Origin: Lachnospiraceae bacterium | GTDB taxonomy: Bacteria > Bacillota > Clostridia > Lachnospirales > Lachnospiraceae | NCBI GenBank assembly: GCA_022773965.1 | Contig: JALFNQ010000255.1 | Coordinates: 1-52,501, forward strand | Length of the DNA stretch: 52,501 nucleotides | Direction: 5' to 3' | Part shown: positions 43,020 through 50,871 of the stretch, in pieces | Position numbering within the stretch: position 1 is the stretch's first letter | How the letters are laid out: every line of letters begins with the position of its first letter | Position numbers and translations under genes: made by a program | The notes under the pieces: model-generated | Seen by the model: only the letters and a program-made list of their open reading frames with translations | Told to the model about the DNA's origin: nothing | Databases searched by the model: none

Positions 43020-44030
43020 ATGTCACAAACCATTTTTCCTGAAGGTTATACATCCGCGCTTAATCTGCATGACACACAGATCGCGATCAAAACCGTCAAG
43101 GATTTCTTTCAGAAGCATCTGGCACAGAACTTAAATCTGGCCCGCGTATCCGCACCGCTGTTCGTTCTTCCGGAATCCGGCTTAAATGACAATCTAAACG
43201 GTGTAGAACGCCCCGTATCATTTGGCATCAAAGAGCAGGGTGACAAAGAGGCAGAGGTTGTACACTCACTTGCAAAGTGGAAGCGTTTCGCTCTGGACAA
43301 ATACGGCTTTGAGGCTGGTGAGGGCTTATACACCGACATGAACGCCATCCGCCGCGATGAGGACACTGACAACATCCACTCCATCTTCGTGGATCAGTGG
43401 GATTGGGAAAAGATCATCACAAAAGAAATGCGCACGGTCGACACCTTCAAAAATACCGTCAGCGCTGTCTACAAAACATTACAGCAAACAGAAAAATATA
43501 TGTCCATCGAGTACGACTATATTGGTGAGATCCTGCCGAAGGAGATCACCTTTATCACCTCACAGAAGCTGCTGGAAAAATATCCCGGCTTAAATGCCAA
43601 GGAACGCGAATATGAGATCACCAAAGAATGTGGCGCTGTCTGCATCATGCAGATTGGCGACAAGCTCAGCGATGGCGAACCCCATGACGGACGTGCACCG
43701 GATTATGATGACTGGGCATTAAACGGCGATATTCTCGTTTATTATCCCGTTTTAGACATCGCACTGGAGCTTTCCTCCATGGGTATCCGCGTGGACGAAA
43801 ACTCTCTCGTGGAACAGCTGAACAAAGCAGGCTGCCCCGAGCGCGCCCATCTGCCCTTCCAGAAGGCGATCATCGAAAAAAAGCTGCCCTACACCATCGG
43901 TGGTGGTATCGGTCAGTCGCGTATCTGTATGTTCTTCCTGCGCAAGGCACACATTGGAGAAGTACAGAGTTCTATCTGGAGAGAGGATACAACTGCTGCC
44001 GCTAAAGAAGCAGGCGTGCGTTTACTGTAG
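43020..44030 (+). CDS. asnA: Aspartate-ammonia ligase (asparagine synthetase A)
   Basis: A 336-residue class II-synthetase-like enzyme making asparagine from aspartate, ammonia and ATP. Typical segments: [59 protein letters not shown] and the C-terminal [20 protein letters not shown] (motif 3-like). Start 43020 has GGAGG at 43007-43011; a TTG codon at 43005 is in frame but too close. It is a single-gene unit, divergent from aspS-gatCAB, so free and tRNA-bound asparagine genes share one intergenic region. Confidence 0.97.
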   Translation: MSQTIFPEGYTSALNLHDTQIAIKTVKDFFQKHLAQNLNLARVSAPLFVLPESGLNDNLNGVERPVSFGIKEQGDKEAEVVHSLAKWKRFALDKYGFEAGEGLYTDMNAIRRDEDTDNIHSIFVDQWDWEKIITKEMRTVDTFKNTVSAVYKTLQQTEKYMSIEYDYIGEILPKEITFITSQKLLEKYPGLNAKEREYEITKECGAVCIMQIGDKLSDGEPHDGRAPDYDDWALNGDILVYYPVLDIALELSSMGIRVDENSLVEQLNKAGCPERAHLPFQKAIIEKKLPYTIGGGIGQSRICMFFLRKAHIGEVQSSIWREDTTAAAKEAGVRLL

Positions 44031-44038
44031 GTTTCATC

Positions 44039-44094
44039 AAAAGCCCCCGTCACTTTCACTGGATCTGATCTGTTGAAATTGGCGGGGCTTTTTT
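44039..44094 (+). terminator. asnA terminator
   Basis: GCCCCCG (44043-44049) and CGGGGC (44083-44088), then six T. Confidence 0.8.
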
Positions 44095-44179
44095 CTGCAA
44101 TCAGTCCGTCTGATTTCATGGTATAGTTTACTTTTCTGCGCATATCTTTGAAATATATGAAAGAATAGTCGGAGCTGCC

Positions 44180-44983
44180 ATGAAAGAATCTCTACATTTT
44201 CCCACACATCCTCCTTATGTACATACCGTAAAAATCAAGCTGACAGCACTTCTGGTATGCGTCTGTGTCCTGCTTGCAGGAGCATGCATCTATCTGCCCG
44301 GTGTCGTCAGCGTATCCTCCTCCGTGAACGGAAGAGATCTGCCGATCTACTGTGTGAAAACCGACAAACCCCAGATCGCACTGACATTTGACGCCGCCTG
44401 GGGCAACGAGGATACCGCACAGATTCTGTCCATTTTGGAAAAGCATAACGTAAAAGCGACCATCTTCATGACCGGAGGCTGGGTAGAATCCTACCCGGAT
44501 GACGTGAAGGCGATCCTCGCTGCCGGACACGACATCGGAAATCACAGTGAAAACCATAAGAACATGAGCCAGCTGAGCACTGATCAGATGCGTTCTGAGC
44601 TGATGGAGGTTCACGACCGCGTCAAGAATCTGACCGGTTACGAAATGACCCTGTTCCGACCGCCCTATGGTGATTACTCCAACGAAGTCATCCAGACCGC
44701 CACATCGCTGGGGTACTACAGCATTCAATGGGATGTGGATTCCCTCGACTGGAAGGACTACGGCGTGGACTCCATTGTCGATACCGTCTGCAACCACAAG
44801 CACCTGGGCAACGGCTCCATCATCCTGTGCCACAACGGAGCCAAGTACACCGCACAGGCGCTGGATACGCTGATCACCACCCTAAAGGGCAAAGGATATG
44901 AATTTGTGAAGGTGTCTGACCTGATCTACAAAGACAACTATACAATGGATGTGGAAGGTCGGCAGATCCCGTCCGGAGGCTGA
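44180..44983 (+). CDS. Membrane-anchored polysaccharide deacetylase (NodB family)
   Basis: 267 residues. One N-terminal membrane helix (about 18-40, IKLTALLVCVCVLLAGACIYL), then a NodB-type deacetylase domain acting outside the membrane, as in the PdaA/PdaB peptidoglycan or chitooligosaccharide deacetylases. Motif 1 reads LTFDAAWGNEDT (TFDDG is usual; the second Asp, a metal ligand, is Ala, as in the PdaB-like sporulation subgroup). Motif 2 HDIGNHSENHKN supplies the two His ligands, motif 3 is LFRPPYGDYS and motif 5 ILCHNG. The start at 44180 has a GGAG box. The loss of one Asp means activity is uncertain. A partial copy of its 3' part lies at 46041-46250. Confidence 0.88.
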   Translation: MKESLHFPTHPPYVHTVKIKLTALLVCVCVLLAGACIYLPGVVSVSSSVNGRDLPIYCVKTDKPQIALTFDAAWGNEDTAQILSILEKHNVKATIFMTGGWVESYPDDVKAILAAGHDIGNHSENHKNMSQLSTDQMRSELMEVHDRVKNLTGYEMTLFRPPYGDYSNEVIQTATSLGYYSIQWDVDSLDWKDYGVDSIVDTVCNHKHLGNGSIILCHNGAKYTAQALDTLITTLKGKGYEFVKVSDLIYKDNYTMDVEGRQIPSGG

Positions 44984-44990
44984 AAATATC

Positions 44991-45041
44991 AAAAGCCGCA
45001 ATTATGGGTAAATCGTTTTACTCATATTTGCGACTTTTTTC
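44991..45041 (+). terminator. Terminator of the deacetylase gene
   Basis: Long imperfect stem (AAAAG.CGCAAATATG.GTAAA type arms) with loop near 45013-45015, followed by T6. Confidence 0.65.
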
Positions 45042-45122
45042 TCCATACGATCTGAGGTAATCACATCCTCAACTTTGCGTACTCTTCCTCATTATTTGAA
45101 ATACCATTCATATATCAATCCA

Positions 45123-45539
45123 TCATTCTTTTCCAAGCAAGTATGCTTCTGCAAGACATAATATTCTCTCTGCCGTTTCTATCTGCTGTTCTGTTACCTC
45201 TTTGGAAGCAATATAGAAGGTGTCATAATCACTCGCATGTCTGATTTCTTCTGCCCTGACAATTTTTCGTCCCAGTTCTCTTGGAAACAGTTCTGGTTGG
45301 ATGTAGTTCTTATTAAAATAGGCGATCGCATCTTTATGACACTTAAATGAGACACCCTCTTTTGCTAGCACTGCACAGATTGTATGAAAAATACTATAAT
45401 ATGCACGGTTATTGGCTCCTCTATATTGTCCAGCATCAAAAGTAAGACGAGCAGTCTCCAAATCTTCTCTCGCCACACCCAAACGATGCCTAACCACATC
45501 TTCTTTCGTTCCAATATCCAACGATTCAGGCTGCTTCAT
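45123..45539 (-). CDS. HEPN-domain toxin of an MNT/HEPN pair
   Basis: 138 residues from the ATG at 45539, which has AAGGAGTGG upstream. It is an all-helical HEPN protein, the ribonuclease-type toxin of MNT/HEPN systems. The core helix reads YRGANNRAYYSIFHTICAVL; RAYYSIFH fits the RX4-6H nuclease signature. Additional helices follow (EEIRHASDYDTFYIASKEVT). It overlaps the nucleotidyltransferase gene by 14 bases and is transcribed after it. Confidence 0.85.
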   Translation of the reverse strand: MKQPESLDIGTKEDVVRHRLGVAREDLETARLTFDAGQYRGANNRAYYSIFHTICAVLAKEGVSFKCHKDAIAYFNKNYIQPELFPRELGRKIVRAEEIRHASDYDTFYIASKEVTEQQIETAERILCLAEAYLLGKE

Positions 45540-45867
45540 ATAATACCACTCCTTCCCGCTGTACATTGGAATAAAACGGATACGCTGTAACCCAGTGATT
45601 AAAATGCTCCACATTTTTTACAACAGGCATCATCCAGATATCATAGTTCACATTGTATTCATAGTCCACCTCCGCCAGCGCATCCGAATATTCGTCCATT
45701 TTATCGGAAGGCAGATCGACCAAAACCATAATATCCACATCAGATTCCTGCGTAAAATCTCCCCGCGCATAAGAGCCATATAAAATAACACTCTTCAAAT
45801 GCGTACCATATATCTTCTGTACTTCCGTCACATATCTGGCAAGTATTGTCTGCATTGTCTGCGGCAT
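45526..45867 (-). CDS. MNT-type nucleotidyltransferase antitoxin
   Basis: 113 residues from the ATG at 45867 (AAGGAGGG site). A minimal nucleotidyltransferase with the signature GSYARGDFTQESDVDIMVLV (GSxxRG plus the DxD metal pair) and a third Asp in NYDIWMMP. In the known families MNT neutralises HEPN by adding AMP to a tyrosine near its active site. It is the first gene of the pair, with a strong promoter directly upstream. Confidence 0.88.
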   Translation of the reverse strand: MPQTMQTILARYVTEVQKIYGTHLKSVILYGSYARGDFTQESDVDIMVLVDLPSDKMDEYSDALAEVDYEYNVNYDIWMMPVVKNVEHFNHWVTAYPFYSNVQREGVVLYEAA

Positions 45868-45951
45868 AATGATCTCTCCCTCCTTGCGGATTGCTACTCC
45901 AAAACTGCTTCCTGTCAGCAGCCAGTTAGAAAACAATTTATCAATACAACT

Positions 45952-45980
45952 ATTATACCCACCGCGCCCTTTTCCGTCAA
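45952..45980 (-). promoter_or_regulatory. Promoter of the MNT/HEPN pair
   Basis: TTGACG (45980-45975), a 17-base spacer and a perfect TATAAT (45957-45952) on the minus strand. Confidence 0.75.
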
Positions 45981-46040
45981 TTGTCATTCCGCAGAACCGC
46001 ACAAAGCCCCGAAAATCCGTCGATTCCATGTGCATCTAAC

Positions 46041-46250
46041 GAGAATTCCCTCGACTGGAAGGACTACGGTATGGACTTCATCATCGATACTGTGTGCAAC
46101 CACAAGCACCTGGGCAACGGCCCGATGATCTTATGCCACAACGACGCAAACAATACTGCCCAGACGCAGGATAAGCTCACCACTACGCTAAAGGGAAACG
46201 GATATGCATTTGTGAAGGTGTCTGACCTGCCTTTATTTCCCACATGGTAA
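46041..46250 (+). pseudogene. Duplicated 3' fragment of the polysaccharide deacetylase gene
   Basis: Seventy codons matching the end of the 44180-44983 gene: NSLDWKDYGMDFIIDTVCNH and KHLGNGPMILCHND correspond to its DSLDWKDYGVDSIVDTVCNH and KHLGNGSIILCHNG. KGNGYAFVKVSDL matches KGKGYEFVKVSDL. It then ends differently (PLFPTW). Nothing upstream of the match belongs to a deacetylase. The substitutions include many silent changes, so the copy is not brand new. It lies on the far side of the MNT/HEPN pair from the intact gene. Confidence 0.8.
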
Positions 46251-46252
46251 AT

Positions 46253-46591
46253 TTATTCCGAATCATTCAATGATAAGTTTTCCTTTATTCGGGTCAAAAT
46301 CAGATCAATTCCTTTTATACTTGTTACCATATATTTTTTATCAAGCAAATCTGTTAGATCTTCTTTCTGTTCACTCGTCAATTTTAATGTCTGGACAAAT
46401 GTAACAAGTGCACTGTCTGCCACACTTTTACTTATATAAGCATGTTGTACGCACAAACTGTCTATAAGTAAAGAGATACTTGAAAACGTATCTTTACCAT
46501 ATGACGTAAATGAGATCTGCTGAAGCTCGGCATTCTTCCATTCCAGCGGCGAAAAGCAAATACAGCCATGAATGATTGCGGCTTCACTCAC
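46253..46591 (-). CDS. Hypothetical protein, possibly N-terminally truncated
   Basis: A 112-residue frame (MSEAAIIHGCICFSPLEWKN..., ending LILTRIKENLSLNDSE). I do not recognise it. The GTG start has no ribosome site, and an in-frame stop lies only a few codons upstream, so the start is doubtful and the frame may be the remainder of a longer gene. The composition looks protein-like (helical C-terminal half with LTSEQKEDLTDLLDKKYMV). Convergent with the deacetylase fragment. Confidence 0.35.
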   Translation of the reverse strand: MSEAAIIHGCICFSPLEWKNAELQQISFTSYGKDTFSSISLLIDSLCVQHAYISKSVADSALVTFVQTLKLTSEQKEDLTDLLDKKYMVTSIKGIDLILTRIKENLSLNDSE

Positions 46592-46651
46592 AGCTGTATT
46601 GTCAGTTGTTTACAACTATTTTTTACTGATATCTATGTAACAATGCTTTTC

Positions 46652-47434
46652 TCAATCCAGTAACATATCCCACTCTTCATCCGTAAAACCTTCATCTGCA
46701 TCCAAATCATCTTCCCCGCTATCATCCTCCGAATCGAACGCCGGATTCTCATATACAACCACTTTGCAAACGTACTCGACACCCTTGTAAGTTGCAATGA
46801 TCTCGCAATCTCCTACCCCAAGTGTATTCACCATACCTTTTGATGTTACCTTAGCAACAGATTCATCAGTTGATTCCCAGGTGACTTTGTTCTTAGGTGC
46901 CCCTGCCAGTTCCAAAGGAATAAACGTGCCCTGTGTCTCATTCAAATACGTATAGTTTAATGCTCTCTCACAAGTAAAAACCTTTACTTTACACTTCGCC
47001 TGTGAAATAACTCCATCTTCACTCAATATACTTACGCGGAGGACATCACCCCTGGTTAATTTTATCGGACCTGTTGTAATCACTCCACTGTCCATATCTG
47101 CACAGGCAAAATCATATTTCTTGCTGCCCCGTTTATTGATCTGGATCGTCAGTTTCGGCGGATTCAATTCTGTGTAATCCAACTCTTCTTCTTCATCGAG
47201 ACTATAATTGATAAGATCAATACTGGCTACTACATAACCTGATTTTTTTACAATGCAGTCATACTTCTTCGTTCCACCGTAATAACTTAATTTGCTCCAT
47301 TTGTTAAATTGAAGTTTTGAAACCGAAGCCGCCTGCGTAACCGTGAGATTTAATAATATCAGCAATGCAAACACCATACAAACAATACCCGCAAAGGCAA
47401 AAAAACTATTTTTTATTTCTTTTTTGTTATTCAT
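46652..47434 (-). CDS. Exported/membrane-anchored protein with BIG2-like domain
   Basis: About 260 residues. The ATG at 47434 has the better spacing to TAGGAG; the ATG at 47440 is two codons earlier. An N-terminal signal or anchor helix (FFAFAGIVCMVFALLILLNL) precedes a beta-rich region with YDCIVKKSGYVVASIDL (about 55-150). A BIG2-like immunoglobulin domain follows (about 165-235: KVTWESTDESVAKVTSKGMV, NTLGVGDCEIIATYKGVEY). The tail is very acidic (SEDDSGEDDLDADEGFTDEE). No cell-wall anchor motif. Last gene in the zinc-ribbon gene set. Confidence 0.65.
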   Translation of the reverse strand: MNNKKEIKNSFFAFAGIVCMVFALLILLNLTVTQAASVSKLQFNKWSKLSYYGGTKKYDCIVKKSGYVVASIDLINYSLDEEEELDYTELNPPKLTIQINKRGSKKYDFACADMDSGVITTGPIKLTRGDVLRVSILSEDGVISQAKCKVKVFTCERALNYTYLNETQGTFIPLELAGAPKNKVTWESTDESVAKVTSKGMVNTLGVGDCEIIATYKGVEYVCKVVVYENPAFDSEDDSGEDDLDADEGFTDEEWDMLLD

Positions 47435-47484
47435 TGTCATTTTCTCCTAAGACTATGTTATTTTCTCTCATCGTATCGCCGCTG

Positions 47485-47823
47485 TCACAGCCCCAGCTGA
47501 TCCTCAATCTCAGACTGCTCCGTGGCAATCTCAACGAGCTTATCTGCGGTTCGTCTAATGGGATGTCCAAGCGTCACCACATAAACAACCAGCGACATGA
47601 GATGGCCAATTCCAACAAACACCATCCCGATCGGCTTTCCCAAACAATAGACTACATCGCAGCTGTCTATATACTTCCCCCACTGATAGAACATATACAC
47701 CGTAATCACCAGACAGAGAAAATAGATCACATAACAGATCACATTACAGACCGTATCCGAGAACTTTACCGGCAGTTTTTCGGTCACCAGACGAACCAAA
47801 TTTTTTATTTGATTATTTTCCAT
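47485..47823 (-). CDS. Small membrane protein
   Basis: 112 residues from the ATG at 47823 (GAGGAG site). There are two membrane helices (about 25-47: VCNVICYVIYFLCLVITVYM; and about 62-85: GMVFVGIGHLMSLVVYVVTL), a basic loop and a C-terminal acidic helix (KLVEIATEQSEIEDQL). No family recognised. It lies between the zinc-ribbon propeller-like protein (64-base gap) and the BIG2 protein. Confidence 0.6.
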   Translation of the reverse strand: MENNQIKNLVRLVTEKLPVKFSDTVCNVICYVIYFLCLVITVYMFYQWGKYIDSCDVVYCLGKPIGMVFVGIGHLMSLVVYVVTLGHPIRRTADKLVEIATEQSEIEDQLGL

Positions 47824-47887
47824 ATATTTTTCTCCTCGTAGCTTAGATTTCTGTTGCCTGCAGCTGGTGCCATTGTCACGATTCCTA

Positions 47888-49192
47888 TTAAAAAATATAC
47901 ACCATCTCACCTGTGGAAATCTTATATAAATAGTGCCGATAATCCTCACTCTCAAAACTGCCAATCTGTGACACACAATAGCAATAATCTCCTATCAAGT
48001 CATAGAACACACTACATTCATCATCTTCAAAAACATACAGCTGGTTTCCCTCATGATCTGTAAGATATTCGAATTCATTTTCATCATTGCAAACCGGAAA
48101 TACCGGCCAGGGCCATCCATCGGCATATTCTTCCCGTTCTTCCTTTTCACCTGTATCCGCATTATAGTATTGATTATTTTCATCCAGTATATCCACATGC
48201 CCATCATGCCGGAATGGGATCAACCACTCACTTGTATATAGCTCTTCTACATTCCCATTATCCATATCCATTTTATACAAATGCGCATTCTCATTATCCG
48301 AATAAGTATAATATATAAAACCATTGATTGGAACGGGATAAGCAATGAATCCCTCCTCACAATCCTCTCCGCAATTTACGATTTCTGTCACATGCGTCCC
48401 ATCCGGATCTGCCCTGAATATAGACAGACCGTCGTAGTAGTAAATGTATTTTCCGTCTGTATTGATTGACCCTGTATTCGGCAAAATCTCTGCTACTTCC
48501 TCCATACTCTGATTCAAAACAGTGATGCCTTCCTGCCCATCCTTTAAAATATAAACATACTCTCCAATGAGCATCATACATGTTTCACCAGTTGGCAGCG
48601 TAGCCGGATCGATCTCGTCATAAGACAGCTCCAGCGCAGCCCGAAGCTCCGGGATCTCCTCTTCCGTCAGGTCATCATCGGATTCCACAGCCATCCAATC
48701 GTCTTCCTCAGAAAATTCATAAGCATCATCCTCTGAATCTTCATCGTCGTATTGCTCCTCGTTTTCTGAATCGGCATATGTGTCATTGTAGCTTTCATCA
48801 AAAGTATTATCCTCTTGCTTACCGGAAATCTGCATCATAATCATGCCTATTGCCAGACCCAGCAGCATCAAAACCACAACAATCCATATCCAGTTTATAT
48901 TGTTTGAGGATTTCCCGGACATCTGCCCGCTCTGTTCTTCCTGATTCGCATTCTGCGCAGGTGCAGCCGGATTTTCTCTGGACTCCATCTGTATATGCGT
49001 AATCGGTTCTTCTCCTTCTTCACTGTACACATTGTGCACATCATTTATACCTGTATCCATCTCTGGCTGATATTCTACAGCTCTTTCTTCCCCGCCCTCC
49101 TGTGGTACATAATGTTCCCTGACATTTGTTCCACAGACCGGGCATTTCACAGCATCTGATCTAAGCTCTGCTCCACATTCTCCACAAAACAT
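47888..49192 (-). CDS. Zinc-ribbon membrane protein with extracytoplasmic propeller-like domain
   Basis: 434 residues. The N-terminal zinc ribbon uses Cys3, 6, 17 and 20 (MFCGECGAELRSDAVKCPVC). A membrane helix lies at about 101-121 (WIWIVVVLMLLGLAIGMIMM). Then comes a very acidic linker (DEDSEDDAYEFSEEDDW) and a C-terminal region (about 190-434) of repeated Tyr/Gly/Asp strands (GEYVYILKDGQ, GKYIYYYDGLSIFRADPDGT, NGFIYYTYSDNENAHLYKMD). These look like the blades of a DUF5050/beta-propeller-like domain outside the cell. The function is unknown. Part of the 46652-52501 gene set. Confidence 0.7.
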   Translation of the reverse strand: MFCGECGAELRSDAVKCPVCGTNVREHYVPQEGGEERAVEYQPEMDTGINDVHNVYSEEGEEPITHIQMESRENPAAPAQNANQEEQSGQMSGKSSNNINWIWIVVVLMLLGLAIGMIMMQISGKQEDNTFDESYNDTYADSENEEQYDDEDSEDDAYEFSEEDDWMAVESDDDLTEEEIPELRAALELSYDEIDPATLPTGETCMMLIGEYVYILKDGQEGITVLNQSMEEVAEILPNTGSINTDGKYIYYYDGLSIFRADPDGTHVTEIVNCGEDCEEGFIAYPVPINGFIYYTYSDNENAHLYKMDMDNGNVEELYTSEWLIPFRHDGHVDILDENNQYYNADTGEKEEREEYADGWPWPVFPVCNDENEFEYLTDHEGNQLYVFEDDECSVFYDLIGDYCYCVSQIGSFESEDYRHYLYKISTGEMVYIF

Positions 49193-49301
49193 ATGTATAT
49201 CTCCTGCCTGTATTTTCCGTCATACATCGGAGCTGTTCCATATCTTCACAGCTCCGGTGCAAAATCATATCTGAAACCCGTAATATCATCGCCATCAAAA
49301 T

Positions 49302-49913
49302 CTACAGCGCATGGATCTCCACCAGCTTTTTTCCGCACTCCACGCAAAATCTTCTGCCCGATTTTCCCTCTTTTCCACACTGCGGACAAACCATACGGAC
49401 AATGGGTTCCGGTGAGGGATCCTGCCGTTTCATATCCCCGATCACCGGCACCGGTGTCACTGCATTTTGTTGTAGCTCCGGTGCAGCCTGCTCTTCGATA
49501 TGTTCCGTGAACACTTCTTTCTGTGATTTTTCTTCAAACATGCCCGGTTTTGGGCTTCCGCAGAATTGACAGAAATTGGCAATGCCTGTCAGCTTTCTTC
49601 CGCAGGACTCACAAAACCAGATGGTGTTTTCTTCTGCGCTGCTGCCCCGCAAGGGTTTTCCGGTGATCGGATCAAATTTCGCCATCGGATCCAGCTCAAT
49701 CGTGATCGGTTCCGGCGGATTCAGTCGCAGGTCAATTTCCGCCAGCCTGTCGAATTTCCCGGTTAATGCTTTGATTTCCGCTGGAAAAACCATGGGCTCA
49801 TCCTTATATTTTTCATAAACCTGTTTTCCCAGATCGACATATAGCTCTAACATCTGTTTTTGTACTGTGTCTGCCTCTTCCAGCAGCGACTGTCTTTCTG
49901 TTTCACTCAGCAT
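49302..49913 (-). CDS. Cytoplasmic protein with two zinc ribbons
   Basis: 203 residues. An N-terminal helical segment (about 1-60, LLEEADTVQKQMLELYVDLG) is followed by two Cys4 zinc ribbons: WFCESCGRKLTGIANFCQFC (about 97-118) and MVCPQCGKEGKSGRRFCVEC (about 174-194). No membrane segment. It starts 3 bases after the preceding gene's stop, so it is coupled. No specific function known. Confidence 0.7.
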   Translation of the reverse strand: MLSETERQSLLEEADTVQKQMLELYVDLGKQVYEKYKDEPMVFPAEIKALTGKFDRLAEIDLRLNPPEPITIELDPMAKFDPITGKPLRGSSAEENTIWFCESCGRKLTGIANFCQFCGSPKPGMFEEKSQKEVFTEHIEEQAAPELQQNAVTPVPVIGDMKRQDPSPEPIVRMVCPQCGKEGKSGRRFCVECGKKLVEIHAL

Positions 49914-49916
49914 CTC

Positions 49917-50684
49917 TTAATCCTCCGTCTTCTGACCACAAACGATACAAAATCTGGTCTTTCGTTTCAGCTTTGCCCCACAAAATCCACAGAACTGATA
50001 TTCCTCTGCCGCTGCCTTGGGTGTCATTCCCATATTTCTTCCCTGAACATGTTTCTCTGCGACCGATACCCTGAAGGGCGCTTCATGTTCCACTGGTATC
50101 CTGTCAGGAGTTCTGTTTTCTACTCCTGCTATCTTTACCGGGGTAACGTTTTCTGCTTTCGGCGGCTTTACCGGGGCAGCTGTCTGTTCCACATACCCGG
50201 GCATGGGATGAAACACCCCGTGCGCCTCCAGATAATTCTTTGCCTCAAGCTGAAGCTTTTTCGCACGTTTGACACTCATATATACAAACAATACCGGTGC
50301 ATACAAAAACACCGCGACGCTGACAATCATCGTTACAAAGCCTACCGCCAGATCAAACAGCGGGATCGGAAAGATCCTCCATCCGATTTTTCCCAACTTG
50401 ACTGCCATTTTCAAGGCATCCATAAACCCGCCTGCCAGAATATATGAGATAATACCCAGCAAAGGCGCCATCTGTGCCAGCATGAAACACACGATTACTA
50501 CAGTATTTCCCTGCGGATTTCCCATGATCATTGAGACCAGTGTTGCTGCCGTTCCGATTCCCGACAAGATCAGCGCGATTTTTTGCTTTGGCTCCCGAAG
50601 TGCAATGTCCTGAAATACTTCATTTGCTTCCTGTACGTTGTGAAAAACGATCTCCTCTTCAAATTGTTCCTTTTTCTTCTTCAT
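49917..50684 (-). CDS. Multi-pass membrane protein with C-terminal zinc ribbon
   Basis: 255 residues from the ATG at 50684 (GGAGG site; the longer frame upstream runs through repeat DNA). There is a helical N-terminus, then about four membrane helices (roughly 38-60, 63-88, 105-125 and 128-150; IALILSGIGTAATLVSMIMG, IPLFDLAVGFVTMIVSVAVF). A proline-rich linker and a C-terminal Cys4 ribbon follow (QFCGFCGAKLKRKTRFCIVC). No family recognised. It is separated from the repeat protein gene by a palindromic element (50732-50865). Confidence 0.7.
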   Translation of the reverse strand: MKKKKEQFEEEIVFHNVQEANEVFQDIALREPKQKIALILSGIGTAATLVSMIMGNPQGNTVVIVCFMLAQMAPLLGIISYILAGGFMDALKMAVKLGKIGWRIFPIPLFDLAVGFVTMIVSVAVFLYAPVLFVYMSVKRAKKLQLEAKNYLEAHGVFHPMPGYVEQTAAPVKPPKAENVTPVKIAGVENRTPDRIPVEHEAPFRVSVAEKHVQGRNMGMTPKAAAEEYQFCGFCGAKLKRKTRFCIVCGQKTED

Positions 50685-50731
50685 CGAAACCTCCATCCAC
50701 TCTTTTTTCCGCCTGCAAAATAGCGGTCTTT

Positions 50732-50865
50732 CGTAACTGTTCAGTTTCTTCACAGTTACGATGCGAAATCCATGAAAATCGTCTGCGACGATGGGATTTC
50801 CGCACACATGAATCATATTCTTACGGTCTATGCGGTTCCGCTCCGACCTGTTCTGAACAGTTACG
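50732..50865. repeat. Palindromic intergenic element with CGTAACTGTTCAG ends
   Basis: CGTAACTGTTCAG at 50732-50744 and its inverse at 50853-50865 bound about 134 bases. Inside are GAAATCC/GGATTTC and ATCGTC/GACGAT dyads. The same word occurs at 15949-15961, in shortened form at 40511-40522 and, inverted in part, at 12471-12478. Confidence 0.6.
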
Positions 50866-50871
50866 GTCTTT

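Noticed and set aside
44097..44179. Sporulation sigma-factor promoter before the deacetylase gene
   Set aside because: A GCATAT word is present, but the partner -10 element does not fit the sigma-F/G consensus well enough to claim.
44192..44833. Antisense open frame of 213 codons over the deacetylase gene
   Set aside because: Mirror of the real gene, with no start signal and no recognisable domain.
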